A stretch of 64,000 bases of DNA from Lactuca virosa (GCA_928212115.1 CAKMRJ010005745.1:70936829-71000828); one strand, 5' to 3'. Positions 34,096 through 45,685 are shown, counted from the stretch's first letter. Numbers and translations: made by a program. The notes: generated from the letters alone by a model not told the origin.

Positions 34096-34880
34096 TTATT
34101 TATCAAGGTAGTAGATTTTTAGTTTCTCCAGAGTGTTGATGCAGGCATTGATTTCAGCATCAATTGTGGATTGGGTTGTTGAGAACTTGCCCCTTGCATA
34201 TGCACAAATCTTTTCTGAGCTTCTTGGTCCTTCCTTTTTGTTCTTCCATTTGACTATACCTCCCCATCCTTCCATACATCCGTCTGTTTCTAGGATGATA
34301 TAAGCATCTTCAGGTGGTATCTCAAGGTCTGGGAGATTCTGAACTTGCATCTTGATCCTTTTGATTAACTCATAATCAGAAGGCTTTAATCTTTTGTCTC
34401 CATGAGCATTTGTCTTTTCGTACAGTGGCCTTAATAGTATCCCAAGTTTTGGGATATGATTACGAGCATAGTTAAGGATTCCTAAGAATGACCTCAACCC
34501 CTTCTTTGTCTTCAATTCTTCTTCGTTGAAGTTCACAATCTTCTTTATGATGTGCGGTTGCAACCTTATGGTTCCTTCTCCTACGACTACTCCCAGAAAA
34601 TCTATTGTTGGGACTGCTATCTTCATCTTTGTTGGAGATAGGACTAGGCCATTATCCTCACATATTTGCAACATCTTTTCCAAGTGCTTTGCATGTTCTT
34701 TTTCGTTTTTTGAGAAAACCAGTATATCATCAATATATACTGCGATAAATGATTATGTACCTCTGAAGCATTTATCCATTTTTCTTTGGAACACTGCCGG
34801 GGCATTCTTCAAACCAAATGGCATAACTAGCCATTCATAAAGTCCTCCAGGTACTAAGAATGCTGTCCATGGTATTGATT
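34096..34880 (-). pseudogene. Pararetrovirus reverse transcriptase/RNase H, interrupted
   Basis: Minus-strand reading from about 34880. The RT palm carries the catalytic motif YIDDILVFS (about 34711-34737), followed by the DFLGVVV and LRSFLGILNYAR signatures of caulimovirus RT and an RNase H start (about 34240-34100). Two in-frame stops are seen: TAA at 34753-34755, just before the YIDD motif, and TAA at 34096-34098, where the right-arm copy has a Gln codon. The N-terminal RT, protease, coat and movement parts are absent. RT and RNase H copy the viral genome; this copy is dead. Confidence 0.88.
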
Positions 34881-34913
34881 CTTCATCCTATTCTCAAAAT
34901 TTGATCTCAAAAT

Positions 34914-35747
34914 TTGATCTCAACAACCCAATCCACAATTGATGCTGAAATCAATGCTTGCATCAACACTCTGGAGAAACTAAAAATCTACTACCTTGAT
35001 AAACAAGAAATCACTTTAAGGACAGATTGCCAAGCCATTATTAGCTTTTACAACAAAGCTAATAGCAACAAATCCTCAAGGGTTAGGTGGATAAAGTTTG
35101 CAGATGCAGTCACAGGAACAGGCGTCAAGATTAACATAGAGCATATAGAAGGGAAACATAATACACTAGCTGATTCTCTCTCAAGACTTGTTAACCTTTG
35201 TTTTGCAGAATGCACAGGAGAAATGAAACGGTTAGCAGCAGCAGCCCTTTACTCAATGGAGGAAGTTCTACAATCCCCTTCTGCCTCTCAGAAGAATATG
35301 AAGATTACTTGCGAAGAAATCATGAAGACTTTCAACCACTCCCAAGAATCTTTACTAAAACAATCTTCACACTGGAAGAACCAGGAGCAATGTACAGACA
35401 ATACCAGCTTAGAACCAATCAAACCCCAATCAGAATGGATAAATCTGATGCATGGAGATCAGTCGCCCAAGATATCGAATTATCAGCAGCAAAAGAAGCA
35501 ATCAAAGCAATGCGAAATTTACAAGCAATCATACAGTGCAAATTTCAAGTCTGCTTTGGAAAATCAACAAGAGACAACCATTGGTCTGACCAAAAGGAAG
35601 ATGTTCGAATCCAAAACAAAGAAGCCCGAAGAATCCTCATCGAACTGGAAGCCCTCGCACAACGATTGGGCCGCAATAATATCTAAGCCCATGGAAGTCC
35701 AAGACAATAACCAAAAAGAAAACAAATGCCGCTACAACAGCAAATGA
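34914..35747 (+). pseudogene. Right-arm RNase H and downstream viral frame, open
   Basis: An uninterrupted frame of 277 codons on the plus strand: RNase H motifs (DAEINA, RTDCQAI, HNTLADSLS) followed by the C-terminal polyprotein part of unassigned function. It begins abruptly at the inverted-repeat junction after a doubled CAAAATTTGATCT, so it lacks RT and is a fragment. It keeps a Gln codon where the left arm has a stop. Confidence 0.75.
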
Positions 35748-36040
35748 TTTCTAGAAGATAGTGACAACAGTGATGACGATTCAATTTTTATTGTGGACCC
35801 CGGGTGGGATGATTATTGTCTAAAAACGATAAAATTGAATCGTCCCATGGATCCATACCTTTATCCAAAAGCTAGAAGGGCCCGTATGTGAAATTATTTC
35901 ACATATCACGGGTTTTCAAAAGTTGAGTTGTTTGGATGTTCAGAAGTCTTCAAGAAGTCTCCACCACTTGTTAAAAGTATCTTTATAATTATCAAGATTG
36001 TCGGCCACATGTAACAAATTAAATAATAGCCCTTGTTTAA

Positions 36041-36097
36041 ACGTCATCGCTTACGTTTTTATTCTTGTCCAATAGTTTGTAAGTCCATCTATATAAG
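36041..36097 (+). promoter_or_regulatory. Pararetroviral promoter, right arm
   Basis: Mirror copy: as-1-like ACGTCATCGCTTACGT (36041-36056) and TATATAAG (36090-36097). AATAAA at 36184-36189 follows about 90 bases on, a plausible poly(A) signal. Transcription would run outwards to the right. Confidence 0.65.
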
Positions 36098-36171
36098 GGC
36101 ATAAGTTTTAAGTTTGGGATCATCGAATCCATTCACCTACAATCACCACCACCACCATTGTAACAAAGCTT

Positions 36172-36306
36172 CCGCAGTATTTTAATAAAAATGTGTGTAC
36201 TTTAAAGTTTTAGTTTTTGAGCTTTAGTACAAGATAAAAAATTCCGCAGTATTTTAATAAAGTTTGTACTTTAAAGTTTTAGTTTTTGAGCTTTAGTACA
36301 AGATCC
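36172..36306 (+). repeat. Tandem duplication of about 65-70 bp, right arm only
   Basis: The block from CCGCAGTATTTTAATAAA to TTTAGTACAAGAT occurs twice in a row here but once in the left arm (32867-32935). The second copy is shorter by a few bases. Confidence 0.85.
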
Positions 36307-36590
36307 TGGCAACGTAATTTTTATATGAATTGAAGTTTGGATGTTATGTTAATTTCACATCTATATCGATGATAACGTGAAGCAAATCCCCATCACCAGA
36401 TGTGCCAAAATTGATACTTTGATCGATTGTTTCAGAATATAAAACTTTGCGTATGATATTTAACCACTAAGATCCACAGTACATATAAACATAAACAAAA
36501 CAACAAGAGATTCACATTTTCAACTTTCGTTTTACTTTCTTCATATTGTGATTTTTTTTATGCTCTTCCACAACTGCAAATTGGAGTTCG

Positions 36591-36593
<3 letters not shown>

Positions 36594-36662
<69 letters not shown>
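36594..36662. repeat. (TA)n microsatellite
   Basis: About 34 TA units directly left of the foldback MITE. Confidence 0.95.
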
Positions 36663-36665
<3 letters not shown>

Positions 36666-37052
36666 GATGGACAACTATTGTGCGGATGTGTGGACAGTGC
36701 TATTCTATGAGAATTACTAAGAGAGTAGGTTGGTTAGTAATGTGAATATGTTTAACCTATGACAACTATTGTCATTTTCATGCATTCTCATTAATTTGTA
36801 TTCATTTTTGTTCTCACATATCGTTTTTCACACATTTTCATTCTTACAGAATACGACTCAATAAACATTCCGACAGAATGAGAATAATAAAAAAAAATCT
36901 GTAATAACCTTATAGACGATTTAATTAGTGTGAATGTGTAATAATGACAATAGTTGTGTAAGATTGAACGTATTTACATAATCAAACAACATAATTTATT
37001 TGTCATTCTCACATAATAGCATTGTCCCCACAATAGATGTCAATCCACATTT
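36662..37052. mobile_element. Foldback MITE
   Basis: Long imperfect inverted repeats: 36662-36715 (GTGGATGGACAACTATTGTG onward) matches the reverse complement of 37000-37050. Further in, AACTATTGTCAT near 36762-36774 pairs with ATGACAATAGTT near 36944-36956. About 390 bp, no coding capacity, inserted between TA-rich runs, so a TA target duplication cannot be distinguished. Confidence 0.65.
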
Positions 37053-37061
37053 GAACCTAGC

Positions 37062-37092
37062 TCTCTCTCTCTCTCTCTCTCCATATATATAT

Positions 37093-37130
<38 letters not shown>

Positions 37131-37131
37131 A
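37062..37131. repeat. (CT)n then (TA)n compound microsatellite
   Basis: About ten CT units, then AT/TA units with one phase break near 37103. Confidence 0.95.
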
Positions 37132-37735
37132 TCTTTGGAGGAGTTAGCAACAACAAACTTTTGATTATGACAATTTTGGGCCAATAGTTATTATAATTGA
37201 AAACCTTAGGAACAGTAAACCTTTGTGTTTCACACTTTTGGCCCAATACTTTAAATTGCTGGCAACTTTAGTCCTTTGAAGGTGGATCTATCAAAATACA
37301 CATGGATTTTTCCACAAATGGAATAATACACAAATGGTAGAGTTGGTGAAGATGATTTGTCAACAATGTTGATCATTCAAGTACATTCTCTATAAGCTAT
37401 TTTGATTGAAAACCAACGACTTTATCAAGTGCTTCTGCTTCTTTACTTAGGAGTTCCACTTTATCGATCATATCCATTACCAGAAACAAGAATTGAGGAG
37501 AAAGGTCAGAAAATATGTTCTAAGATCATTGACTGATTTGACTTTGACCAAAATAGAGATACATCAAAATCATAAGTATGTTAACTTTATGTGGTTTCGT
37601 GTTTCCTTATATGGTTATTTTCAGAGATGTATGACTTTCATGCTCGGAGGTACTTAGGAAAAAAGGAACAACTCCCACCAAAAGGAGAAAGATAGAAATG
37701 TTTCTGATGAGAATGAATTAGTGTAAATATCTGCT
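37132..37735. other. No gene recognised
   Basis: Unique-looking AT-rich sequence with only short open frames and no repeat structure I could see. Confidence 0.45.
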
Positions 37736-38222
37736 TCTACTATATTTCGTTTTTAAGTCTCGTACTTTCGGATTCAACCAATTACAATATCCTACTTTCG
37801 TTTTAGTTCTTTTTAAAGTTTAGCAAAAAAAAAAAGAATCAGACCCGTTGCGAAGCATGGGTTGTGTGTGATTTGATTTGTATATGTGTTTGATGGAAAG
37901 AAAGTAGTGTAGCTAATACCTAATGAAATTTTTATTTAAAAAAAACCAACTTTTGTAAAATGAAGAGTATCTGATTTGGGGAAGTTTTTAGATTTAAAAT
38001 CTAATTTGTTTTATGGACGATTTTGCCCCTAATGAAAAAAGGTTTTAACAGCCTACTATTTTGTCTCAGTTTTATAAACCTTTCAAAATACAATGCCTTA
38101 ATTGAAAAAAGGTAAAGGTAGAATCCTACCTATAACACAAAACTAAAAAATTAAAAAATTAAAAAATTAAAAAAAAAAAAAAAAAAAAACCCGACATGGG
38201 GAAGCCCGTGCTTTTTTACTAG
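37736..38222 (+). mobile_element. Helitron-like element
   Basis: Possible 5' end TCTACTATATTTCG (similar to the Helitron at 26778). The 3' end has a hairpin CATGGG / CCCGTG with loop GAAG (about 38195-38210), then CTTTTTTA and CTAG before a T (38219-38222). The base before the 5' end is T rather than the usual A, so the left border is uncertain. Confidence 0.45.
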
Positions 38223-38259
38223 TTAGAATGAAAGAACAAATATTGGTGAATTTGGTGTA

Positions 38260-38610
38260 TACACGTCAGACATGAATTTGGAAAACACGAGCACGACACA
38301 ATTGTAAAACGTATTTTGGGTATAAAACACAAACACAACGTGTAATTAATTCATGTAGCACATTTTTAACTGTGTTACACAAAAACACGGATAAACATGA
38401 ATTTACTTCGTGTCGGTACGTGTTTATATGTTTCATGTGTCAACACGAGTTTAATTCGTGTATATACATGTTTAAACAGACAAATTCGTGTTTGACATAC
38501 ATAAGACACAAAACACGAATTTAAAATTCATGTCCACACGAATACACATGAAACACAAATTTCTAAAACTCATACATGAAAAACTCGTGTCATGTTCATG
38601 TCGTATATTA
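38260..38610. repeat. Cluster of ACACGAATT/AATTCGTGT motifs
   Basis: Words such as CACGAATT, AATTCGTGT and ACACGAGTTT recur about a dozen times in both orientations, like subterminal repeats of a hAT-type element. No terminal repeat or target duplication was found. Confidence 0.45.
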
Positions 38611-38745
38611 AATTGTTGGTCTAGTAACAAGTATGTTAAAAAGGGAGAAATGTAGTAAGGAAAAGGCAAAATACCCTTATGATGCACAACTTTAATGATG
38701 TAGTTTAACGCATTCTTGAAAGGCCAAAATTAAAAGGAAAATGTC

Positions 38746-38952
38746 TACTTTGTACCAATATTGAAAAATCAAAAGTTTGTCTCAAAATTATTAAAAAGAA
38801 TTGGAAAATGTGAGGCCTTTCTTGTAATTTACTAAAAACATATCAACATACTTTGTACCGATATTGAAAAATCAAAAGTTTGTCTCAAAATTATTTAAAA
38901 AATATGGAAAATATGAGACCCTTCTTGTAATTTACTAAAAACATATCAACAT
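38746..38952. repeat. Two tandem copies of a 103-bp unit
   Basis: Units start TACTTTGTACC at 38746 and 38849 and end ACATATCAACA. They differ at about ten positions. Noncoding. Confidence 0.9.
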
Positions 38953-39849
38953 AATTGTAGTCTTCAGATTTTCCAATTTTAAATAAAAAAAAGTAAATCT
39001 TCATAAATGGTCTCAGTAGTTTTCAGAATATTAGATTTAGTCTTTAATTTTTTTCGGTTTTATAGAAAGTCTTTATAGTTTTAATTTCAATCACAATTGT
39101 TCACTCACACATATAAAAAGGCCTTTATATGTTTTTTATTTTATAAAAAAACCTCATCTTTTGTAGTTGGTTGTTTATTAGACCGATTTAAATATGTTTT
39201 GACTTTTGATAGAATTGTGCACTTCTAATATATATAGGCTTCTAATAAAGAAAAAGAAGTCGTTTATTATAGGGTCCTTTAATGTATATTAAAAAATGGA
39301 TTGTCGAATAATTACAAATGTAAATAACAAAGAGATATTGTTATTGAAATAATAAAAGCTAGGGGTAGATACCGGAAGAGATGAAGAGACGTAAGTATGG
39401 GGTAGGTCCCTTTATAGAGGTTGTCTTGGATGCGGTGATGACTTAGGTTCGGTGGTAGTGATCTTTTGAAGATGATCATTGTAAGGCTAAGGGGTATGAC
39501 CACTACCGACCCACTAAAAAAGTGTTGTCACATTTGCATCAGATTATCTCCGTTACATGTTCACTATCATACTATTATCCATTGGAAATAGTTATTACTT
39601 CATATTATTTATCTTTTTTTTTTACATTGGATTAAATAAAAAAAATATAATTATTAAACATAAATAAATATTTACATTACTTAAAACACATAGAAATTTA
39701 AAACTTAAATTACTAAAAAAACATAAAAACATAGAAATTTAAACCTAAATTACTAAAAAACATAGAAAATAAAACATAAATATTAAAAACCGTAGAACCT
39801 TATTGTCATATTTTTTCCATGCTTCTCGTTGAAATTTCAAAAACATTGC
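38953..39849. other. No gene recognised
   Basis: AT-rich, with AACATAGAAATTTAAA-type words repeated around 39655-39790. Short frames only. Confidence 0.4.
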
Positions 39850-40870
39850 TACATTTTATGGGTCGAGATCTAGTTGGGGCTTTGTGTTTATAATTTGAAG
39901 ATCGATATGTGTTATTTTTCGGCGACGAGCTTCCTCCGTTGTTTCATATTTTTTTTTCTAGAAAAAGTAGAGTTTTGTTTATTTTTTTTGCTCGCTTTTG
40001 CGGATGAAGACGCCACCCATTTCACTTTCTCCCTTCCCAGTGGTCGACTAAGTTGGACTTTCGGTAGACCCTCCCCATCGGTGCTGTCAGAGTCATCATT
40101 GAGGTCGAGGCCAAAACCCACGTCTGACCTGGAAGTTCTTCGCTTTTTGTTGGAGCCGGTAGTCGATTCTGAATGCGTCGTCTCGGGATTAAGGACCCAT
40201 TTTGGACCCTTATGACAAATATTTCACGTTTTTTGGTGGTCGAATAGTTTACCATTGTTGGTAACTTTGTATTGGTAGCATGTAGTTGATAAAATATTGA
40301 AATTGTTGCTACCACTTTTGTGCATATATTTAAGATTGTCAAATATGCCATTAAATTTGGTGTAAGCCGCTCGTAGGTCATGTCATTTTCCGTTAATCGC
40401 GTCGTACGCCCGATCGGTTTGCCTTCCTAATAGCGAATGAAAGTGTTCTATAACACGAATCCAAAAACTTTGAACCGATTGCGCGTTGTCGGTTTTCGAG
40501 TCACACAATATGAAAATCCAATCGTTCGCTAAAGCTTCTTCCTCGTCTTCGTTCCAACCCAAATCTATTTTTTACCTCTTCCTTTCTGTTGCCTTCTTCT
40601 AGATGGTGGTTATGTTTCTTGGGCCCTTTCATCATCGTCATTTGTTGAAGTTTAGAGGTTGAGATTGAGAAAGTGGGACTTGAGATGGTTGTGTGTTGAA
40701 ATTGTTGAGGTTGAGAAGGTTGAGGTTGAAATTGTTAGGAAGGTTGTTGTTTAAAAACTTGGAATTGAGGTTGACTGAATTCTTGTGGTCGTTGTTGTTG
40801 GTAATAGTTTGGGGGTATGGAAGGTTGGTGAATAGAGGTTGTTGTTGAATTGAGGATGTTAACAGTTACA
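39850..40870 (-). pseudogene. Myb/NAM-associated C-terminal domain protein, transposon-type ORF remnant
   Basis: Read on the minus strand from about 40870: a Gln/Asn/Pro-rich start, then DLGWNEDEEEALANDWIF (SANT/Myb-like trihelix), FWIRVIEHFH, GRQTDRAYDAINGK, HDLRAAYTKFNGIFDN, then SNKKRRTSR and QLSRPLGREKVK, the Arg/Lys signature of the NAM-associated C-terminal domain. These proteins are common in plants, often as the second ORF of PIF/Harbinger elements or misnamed glutathione transferase T3-like. The trihelix-to-C-terminus frame is open apart from two TGA stops where Trp is expected (40383-40385 and 40224-40226); the N-terminal part is shifted. No transposase or terminal repeats found nearby. 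Confidence 0.75.
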
Positions 40871-41050
40871 TGTAATTAAGATGTGCATATTGATTATTTG
40901 GAGTGTTTGGGGTGGTTGGGATGTTTGGAGTGGATGTGGTATTTTTGCTTTTACAAAAAAAAAATACCACATGATTCCGAAAGAACTTGACTTTGATTTT
41001 CTATTTAGAAATATAGTAATCAAATATATAAACTTCGATTCCTTTTTTTT

Positions 41051-41065
41051 TCTTATTTATTTATT

Positions 41066-41099
<34 letters not shown>
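41051..41099. repeat. (TTTA)n(TTA)n microsatellite
   Basis: About six TTTA units run into about ten TTA/ATT units. Confidence 0.95.
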
Positions 41100-41100
<1 letters not shown>

Positions 41101-41103
41101 CGA

Positions 41104-41311
41104 TCAAATGGTACGTATAACATCTTCCATACATATTTTTCTTATTTGTTATAGTAAATTCAAGTTAAATGTATTTATGGCTAATATATTGTGGGCGAGG
41201 CTATTTTATTGACTAAATGTTACGTATAACATCTTCCATACATATTTTTCTTATTTGTTAGTAAATTCAATTTAAGTGTATTTATGGCTAATATATTGTG
41301 GGCGAGGCTAT
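41104..41311. repeat. Two tandem copies of a 109-bp unit
   Basis: Both contain TACGTATAACATCTTCCATA (41112 and 41221) and end in ATTGTGGGCGAGGCTA. Noncoding. Confidence 0.85.
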
Positions 41312-41992
41312 GTATAGTTTGGCTGTTTGTCTAAAGACTCGCCTAATTTTTTAAATTTATTTAAAATTTCAGCTTTTAATGACTTATCTATACATCTATA
41401 AATCTTTTAATTTATATAGAAATTTTTCTATAGAACAATTAATGAATCATATATTAGACTGAGCTCAAATATTATCTTTTGTAGGAGGCTAACAATCATG
41501 GGCGTCTTTGGATGTGTGCGAGGTGGGCGACCGCATATGACCCATGTCATGGAGGGGGGCCCAATTTTTACATATGATTCGTTATAATAGACTACTAATC
41601 CAGACCCGAAAACAAAATTGCTTCAAATGTATAGTTACCAAGCCAAAGTGAGTAAACCATCATATTCTCGTCAATCAAGTCGAAAGTCGCTACAACACTA
41701 CCCCTTCTTTTGAACTCGCTAAGTCGTGATGGTGTGTGTTTTATTTTATTATTGATTAACTGATTTTTTCAAAATCAATGCATCATCTGATTCATAAATC
41801 AAAATTGTAAGTTTCAAAATAATAAGAATTGCTTTTGGCATTCAATTTCAGACTATTGATTAATTGATTGTTTTAATTTCATAAAGCAAAATCAATTTTC
41901 TAAGAAATATGATGCTCACCTACTATGTTTCAATTTTAGAACCGATCCATTTCTGTTGTGGCTTGTGTGTTTGATTGTTTCAATTTTAAGCA

Positions 41993-42520
41993 ATGACTTT
42001 TCTTAAAACAATATTTCAACAATATAATAAGTATGAGAATAATTTTGCTTTTTTTGCAAAAGCATTTAATAAATTTGATGACAATGATCATAATTTGTGT
42101 TATCTCCGTCTTGAAGTTGCACTTAAGTATGGTGAACGATCAGATATTGACATCGATTATCTTTATTTGGAGTTAAAGATGGTTGAAGATTCTTATTGAG
42201 TGAAAGTACTAACCCCGTGGACGGGATATTTTAAAATATATGAAAAAAAATCAATTGTTTTCCTAAAGAAATTAATGTGTATAGAGTTCTGCTGACTATT
42301 CTACTAACCGTTATGTTTGTAGAAACAAGATTTTTAAAATTGAAGTTGTTAAACTACTACTTACAGGTCATAATATCACAAAAAAGACTAAATGGCTTGG
42401 AAATGATAGCCATTTTGAACAATATATTGGAAAGTAATGATTATGAAGAGTTGGTAAATAGTTTTGTTTCTAAAAATGTTACGAGAGCATTGCGTAACTA
42501 TGTAAGATTAGATGTTATAT
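41993..42520 (+). pseudogene. hAT transposase dimerisation-domain fragment
   Basis: Two open parts: 41993-42199 (NLCYLRLEVALKYGERSDID, DIDYLYLELKM) and 42277-42510 (INVYRVLLTILLTV, FLKLKLLNYYLQ, SQKRLNGLEMIAILNNILE, FVSKNVTRAL). The order matches the C-terminal hATC region of TTF/ZMYM1-type hAT transposases, but the usual VASAERSF core has decayed to VMFVETRF and a stop follows the first part at 42197-42199. It is a different subfamily from 24164-25210. The GGGGGGCCC-containing sequence at 41490-41560 may belong to the same lost element. Confidence 0.7.
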
Positions 42521-42599
42521 TATTGTTCTTTTTTTATTGTCTTTCTAACAATTATCGAATTATTGTAATATTAATGAATTCTTATTATAAATAAAATAT

Positions 42600-43915
42600 G
42601 TTTAAGAACCCAATTTTATTTTTCGCACATGACTTCAAAATTGACAAGAAGTCCCTACTAACCAACCGTTGGAAGCCATTCTAGATCAACACTAGGTTTT
42701 GGAAGATTGGCGGATTCGCAATTCAACCCTTAAAGATCTCCCAAAAATTGAGTCATTTGTATTAAATATTATGATCATTTTTTTTAATATCTCTATTTTT
42801 AAATTTTTAAAAGAACAGAGAAAACAAAAACAAACTCTATAACTTTGGGGAAGATTTTATCATCCTGACACGTGGCAGAACATCCACTTGCGCAGTTGAG
42901 CTGGCTTTTTGTTTTCTGGGCCATTTGTACACACGAGATTCCTGTGAACGTGATCCCGTCCTTTTTGCTGGTGGCATTATTTGAAATATGCTCCCTTGGC
43001 AAATTAAAAAGTTGCTAAAACTATACAAATTACAAATCTAATAACAGTTTAGTCCAAAAACTCACCCTATCCAAATGCCGGTTTGGCATTTTCCTCTTTG
43101 TTGTTCAAATAACAAGTGGGGTCATATTTATTCTTTAGTATTTTCTGTAAATAACAAGAGATAACAGTTTGTTTACTAAAAGAAAAAGAATAAAAAATGG
43201 TTTACTAAAAGAAACTTTTGCTTATAATATTATGATTATTATCTCACAATCTTATTTATAAGCTTCCAACTTTGATTCCTTGAGTATGCATACCTATACG
43301 GATTCCATTTGCCCATGCTATTATGGATATGCATCATGTAGTTGATTGTTAAGTGTCCAATCACCTGCTGATTTTGTCAAAATCCTACCAAAGTACTCCA
43401 CCATATATGTTGCTCTCTATAGCGACCAATCAAGCTTCCATCTCTTCTTGTTAATCATTACAAGTTTTCCTTAATATTGTATTTTGTGTTGTAAGTAGTC
43501 TGATCTTGTAATTTTTTTTTTTTTGAAAAGATTACAATCTAAGACGTTTCATGTCACCGTTCAATTATCTTAAAGGTACTTGTTGCTTTTATTGATGGGA
43601 GATTATAGAAATATCATAGAGAACTACTACAAATTTTCTATGTTATTTAAAGATTTTAATACTTATTACCACTGTAATCTTCTTTCTGAAATTATTCCAC
43701 ATTTAATAATATCATTGTGAGTGTTTGATAAGTAGAGTGATCCATTTTTTTATAGCTAAAAGTCAATTTGTGCATTATGGTCTTGACTCTCATAAAAAGT
43801 TTGTATATGGGGGTGTTTGGGATTGCTTGTTTAAAACAACTCATGTTATTTCTACCAATCTACCATATAACCAGTATAACATCAATCCAATATACCAGGA
43901 TATATAATCCAATGG
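42600..43915. other. No gene recognised
   Basis: AT-rich. A G-box-like CACGTGG occurs at 42870-42876. Open frames on both strands show no motif. Confidence 0.45.
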
Positions 43916-44664
43916 GCCGACATTGGTGCCTTCGACCCACAAATACAGTAAGGAAAACTCACATCAATGTCAGGAAGATAGTTGAACTGAATATTGCTCA
44001 AGCTAACGTCTCTACGGGTCACATGTACGACACAATGAGACCAAGCCTCAATCTACTATTCAAAATATCCCAAATGACCTAAAGTCAAACTTGGTCAAAA
44101 CCAATGATCAACGGTCCAAAGTCAAAGTCAACTCAGCTGGTCGTCACGACGTGGCCATCCCTGGCCACGTTGTGACAACAAAGCGACAAAACAGACGACT
44201 CTAGCCCAGTCACCATGTCGTGGCGACCTAAGGCCACACTATGGGCACTGGGTTCCAAACAGCTTAATCGGTTAAGCCGTTTTCTTCGATTATAGGAGCT
44301 CCAAAGCTCAGATCTGCTCCATTCCATTGGCTAAATGGATAAAGTTTTCTACTTTATCCCTTAAGACGTTCCAAGAGGTAAAGATCTCACCCTAGGTCCA
44401 AAAGGGGGTGGAAACACATCATGTCTTAATCATTAAGCACTTAATCTTGAAGATCTCATGACCCACGATTCCAAAAGGGTTTCTAGTACCAAAACTGTCA
44501 TAAAAATCCATGTTTTTCAGACATGCATGTCCAATGCATGTCTTGAACTTTTATTAGGTCAAAACTAAGGGTTTATGACCAAGATTCCATGCATGACACC
44601 AAAGCTTACTTATAAATTAGATCCAAGGCACCAAATACTCTAAGTGACTGAAGGTTCATAAAGT

Positions 44665-44835
44665 TAGGGGTGAACAAAAACCGAACCGCAAATCGAAAAA
44701 ACCGCATAAACCGAAAACGAAAAACCAAAACCGAATGAAAACCGACGGTGCGGTTTTTAGTTTTGAAAAAACCGAAAATGTTCGGTGCGGTGCGGTTTCT
44801 ATTCTTGCAAAAACCGCAAAATACCGAACAACACC

Positions 44836-44902
<67 letters not shown>

Positions 44903-45685
44903 GTGTTGATATTTGTAAGAACGAAGAACTCATGACAATTAAAATTTCTATAAATATAAATATCTATCTTATCATAGGATGATTTTATATTTTTAAGCAT
45001 ACATATATTGATATTTACAAGAACAAATAATGTTTATTATATTTTTAACATTTTAATATTAAGAGTACTAATGATGATAATATCATTTTTATGAATACAT
45101 TAATTGATATCATCGTATGTATCTGTGAAACAAATATTATATTTAATTCGTATTATATTCAAGCATTAGAAACATGTTGGATGAGTGATTATGTTATTTG
45201 ATTTTCAAACCAATAGATGGTGGTATCGGTTCATCTCCAAGATATCATTTGGGCTTTAATTTTGTCTGCCTTATAAGAGTATCCATCATCGCATTTAAGA
45301 TAAAACCTTCACTATTTTCACATTTCATATAAGAGAGTCAAGTCTATGGCTTTTAACCCACATCTTTGAGGAGTCGCACATTGTTGGGGATGAAAATTTT
45401 GGCGCTCCTCATTTCTACATAAAGTTTCTCAAAGAATGATTAACACTTCTCATCCGAGTTAAAGTAACTTGTTGAGTTACCTGAGTTTTAGTAAAAAGGC
45501 AAAACAAAAACCAAATAAAAAAAAACTGACAAAAAACTATACCGCAAAAAACCGAAAAAAACCGCAAAAAAACGAACCGTATAAAAACCGAACGGTGCGG
45601 TTTCTAAACTTTAAAAAACCGAAGTTGCGGTTTTCGGTTCGGTTTTGGCCAAAAACCGCACCAAACCGCACCATGCTCACCCCTA
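44665..45685. mobile_element. Non-autonomous hAT element, AACCG subterminal repeats
   Basis: Ends TAGGGGTGA and TCACCCCTA with exact 8-bp duplication CATAAAGT (44657-44664 and 45686-45693). Both ends are packed with AAAACCGAA / GTGCGGTTT motifs. The middle contains (TA)n at 44839-44899 and no transposase. Confidence 0.92.
44839..44899. repeat. (TA)n microsatellite in hAT element
   Basis: About 30 TA units. Confidence 0.95.

Larger units (their letters stand above)
32849..36315. mobile_element. Endogenous pararetrovirus fragment in inverted-repeat arrangement
   Basis: Two copies of the same Caulimoviridae-like segment face away from each other: left arm about 32849-34184 (minus) and right arm about 34918-36315 (plus). 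A single-copy spacer (34185-34917) holds the RT part in minus orientation. The outermost 11 bases are inverted (ACGTTGCCAGG / CCTGGCAACGT), and AATTT lies on both sides (32844-32848 and 36316-36320), as if the whole palindrome had inserted as one unit. Each arm holds RNase H and downstream coding sequence plus a promoter-like region. The arms are nearly identical (a few amino-acid differences over about 170 codons), so the duplication is recent. Genus is uncertain; petuvirus or florendovirus-like sequence would be my guess. Confidence 0.85.

Noticed and set aside
41490..41560. GGGCGACC...GGGGGGCCC stretch as a GC-rich regulatory island
   Set aside because: More likely the remnant end of the hAT element whose transposase fragment follows at 41993; no target duplication found.
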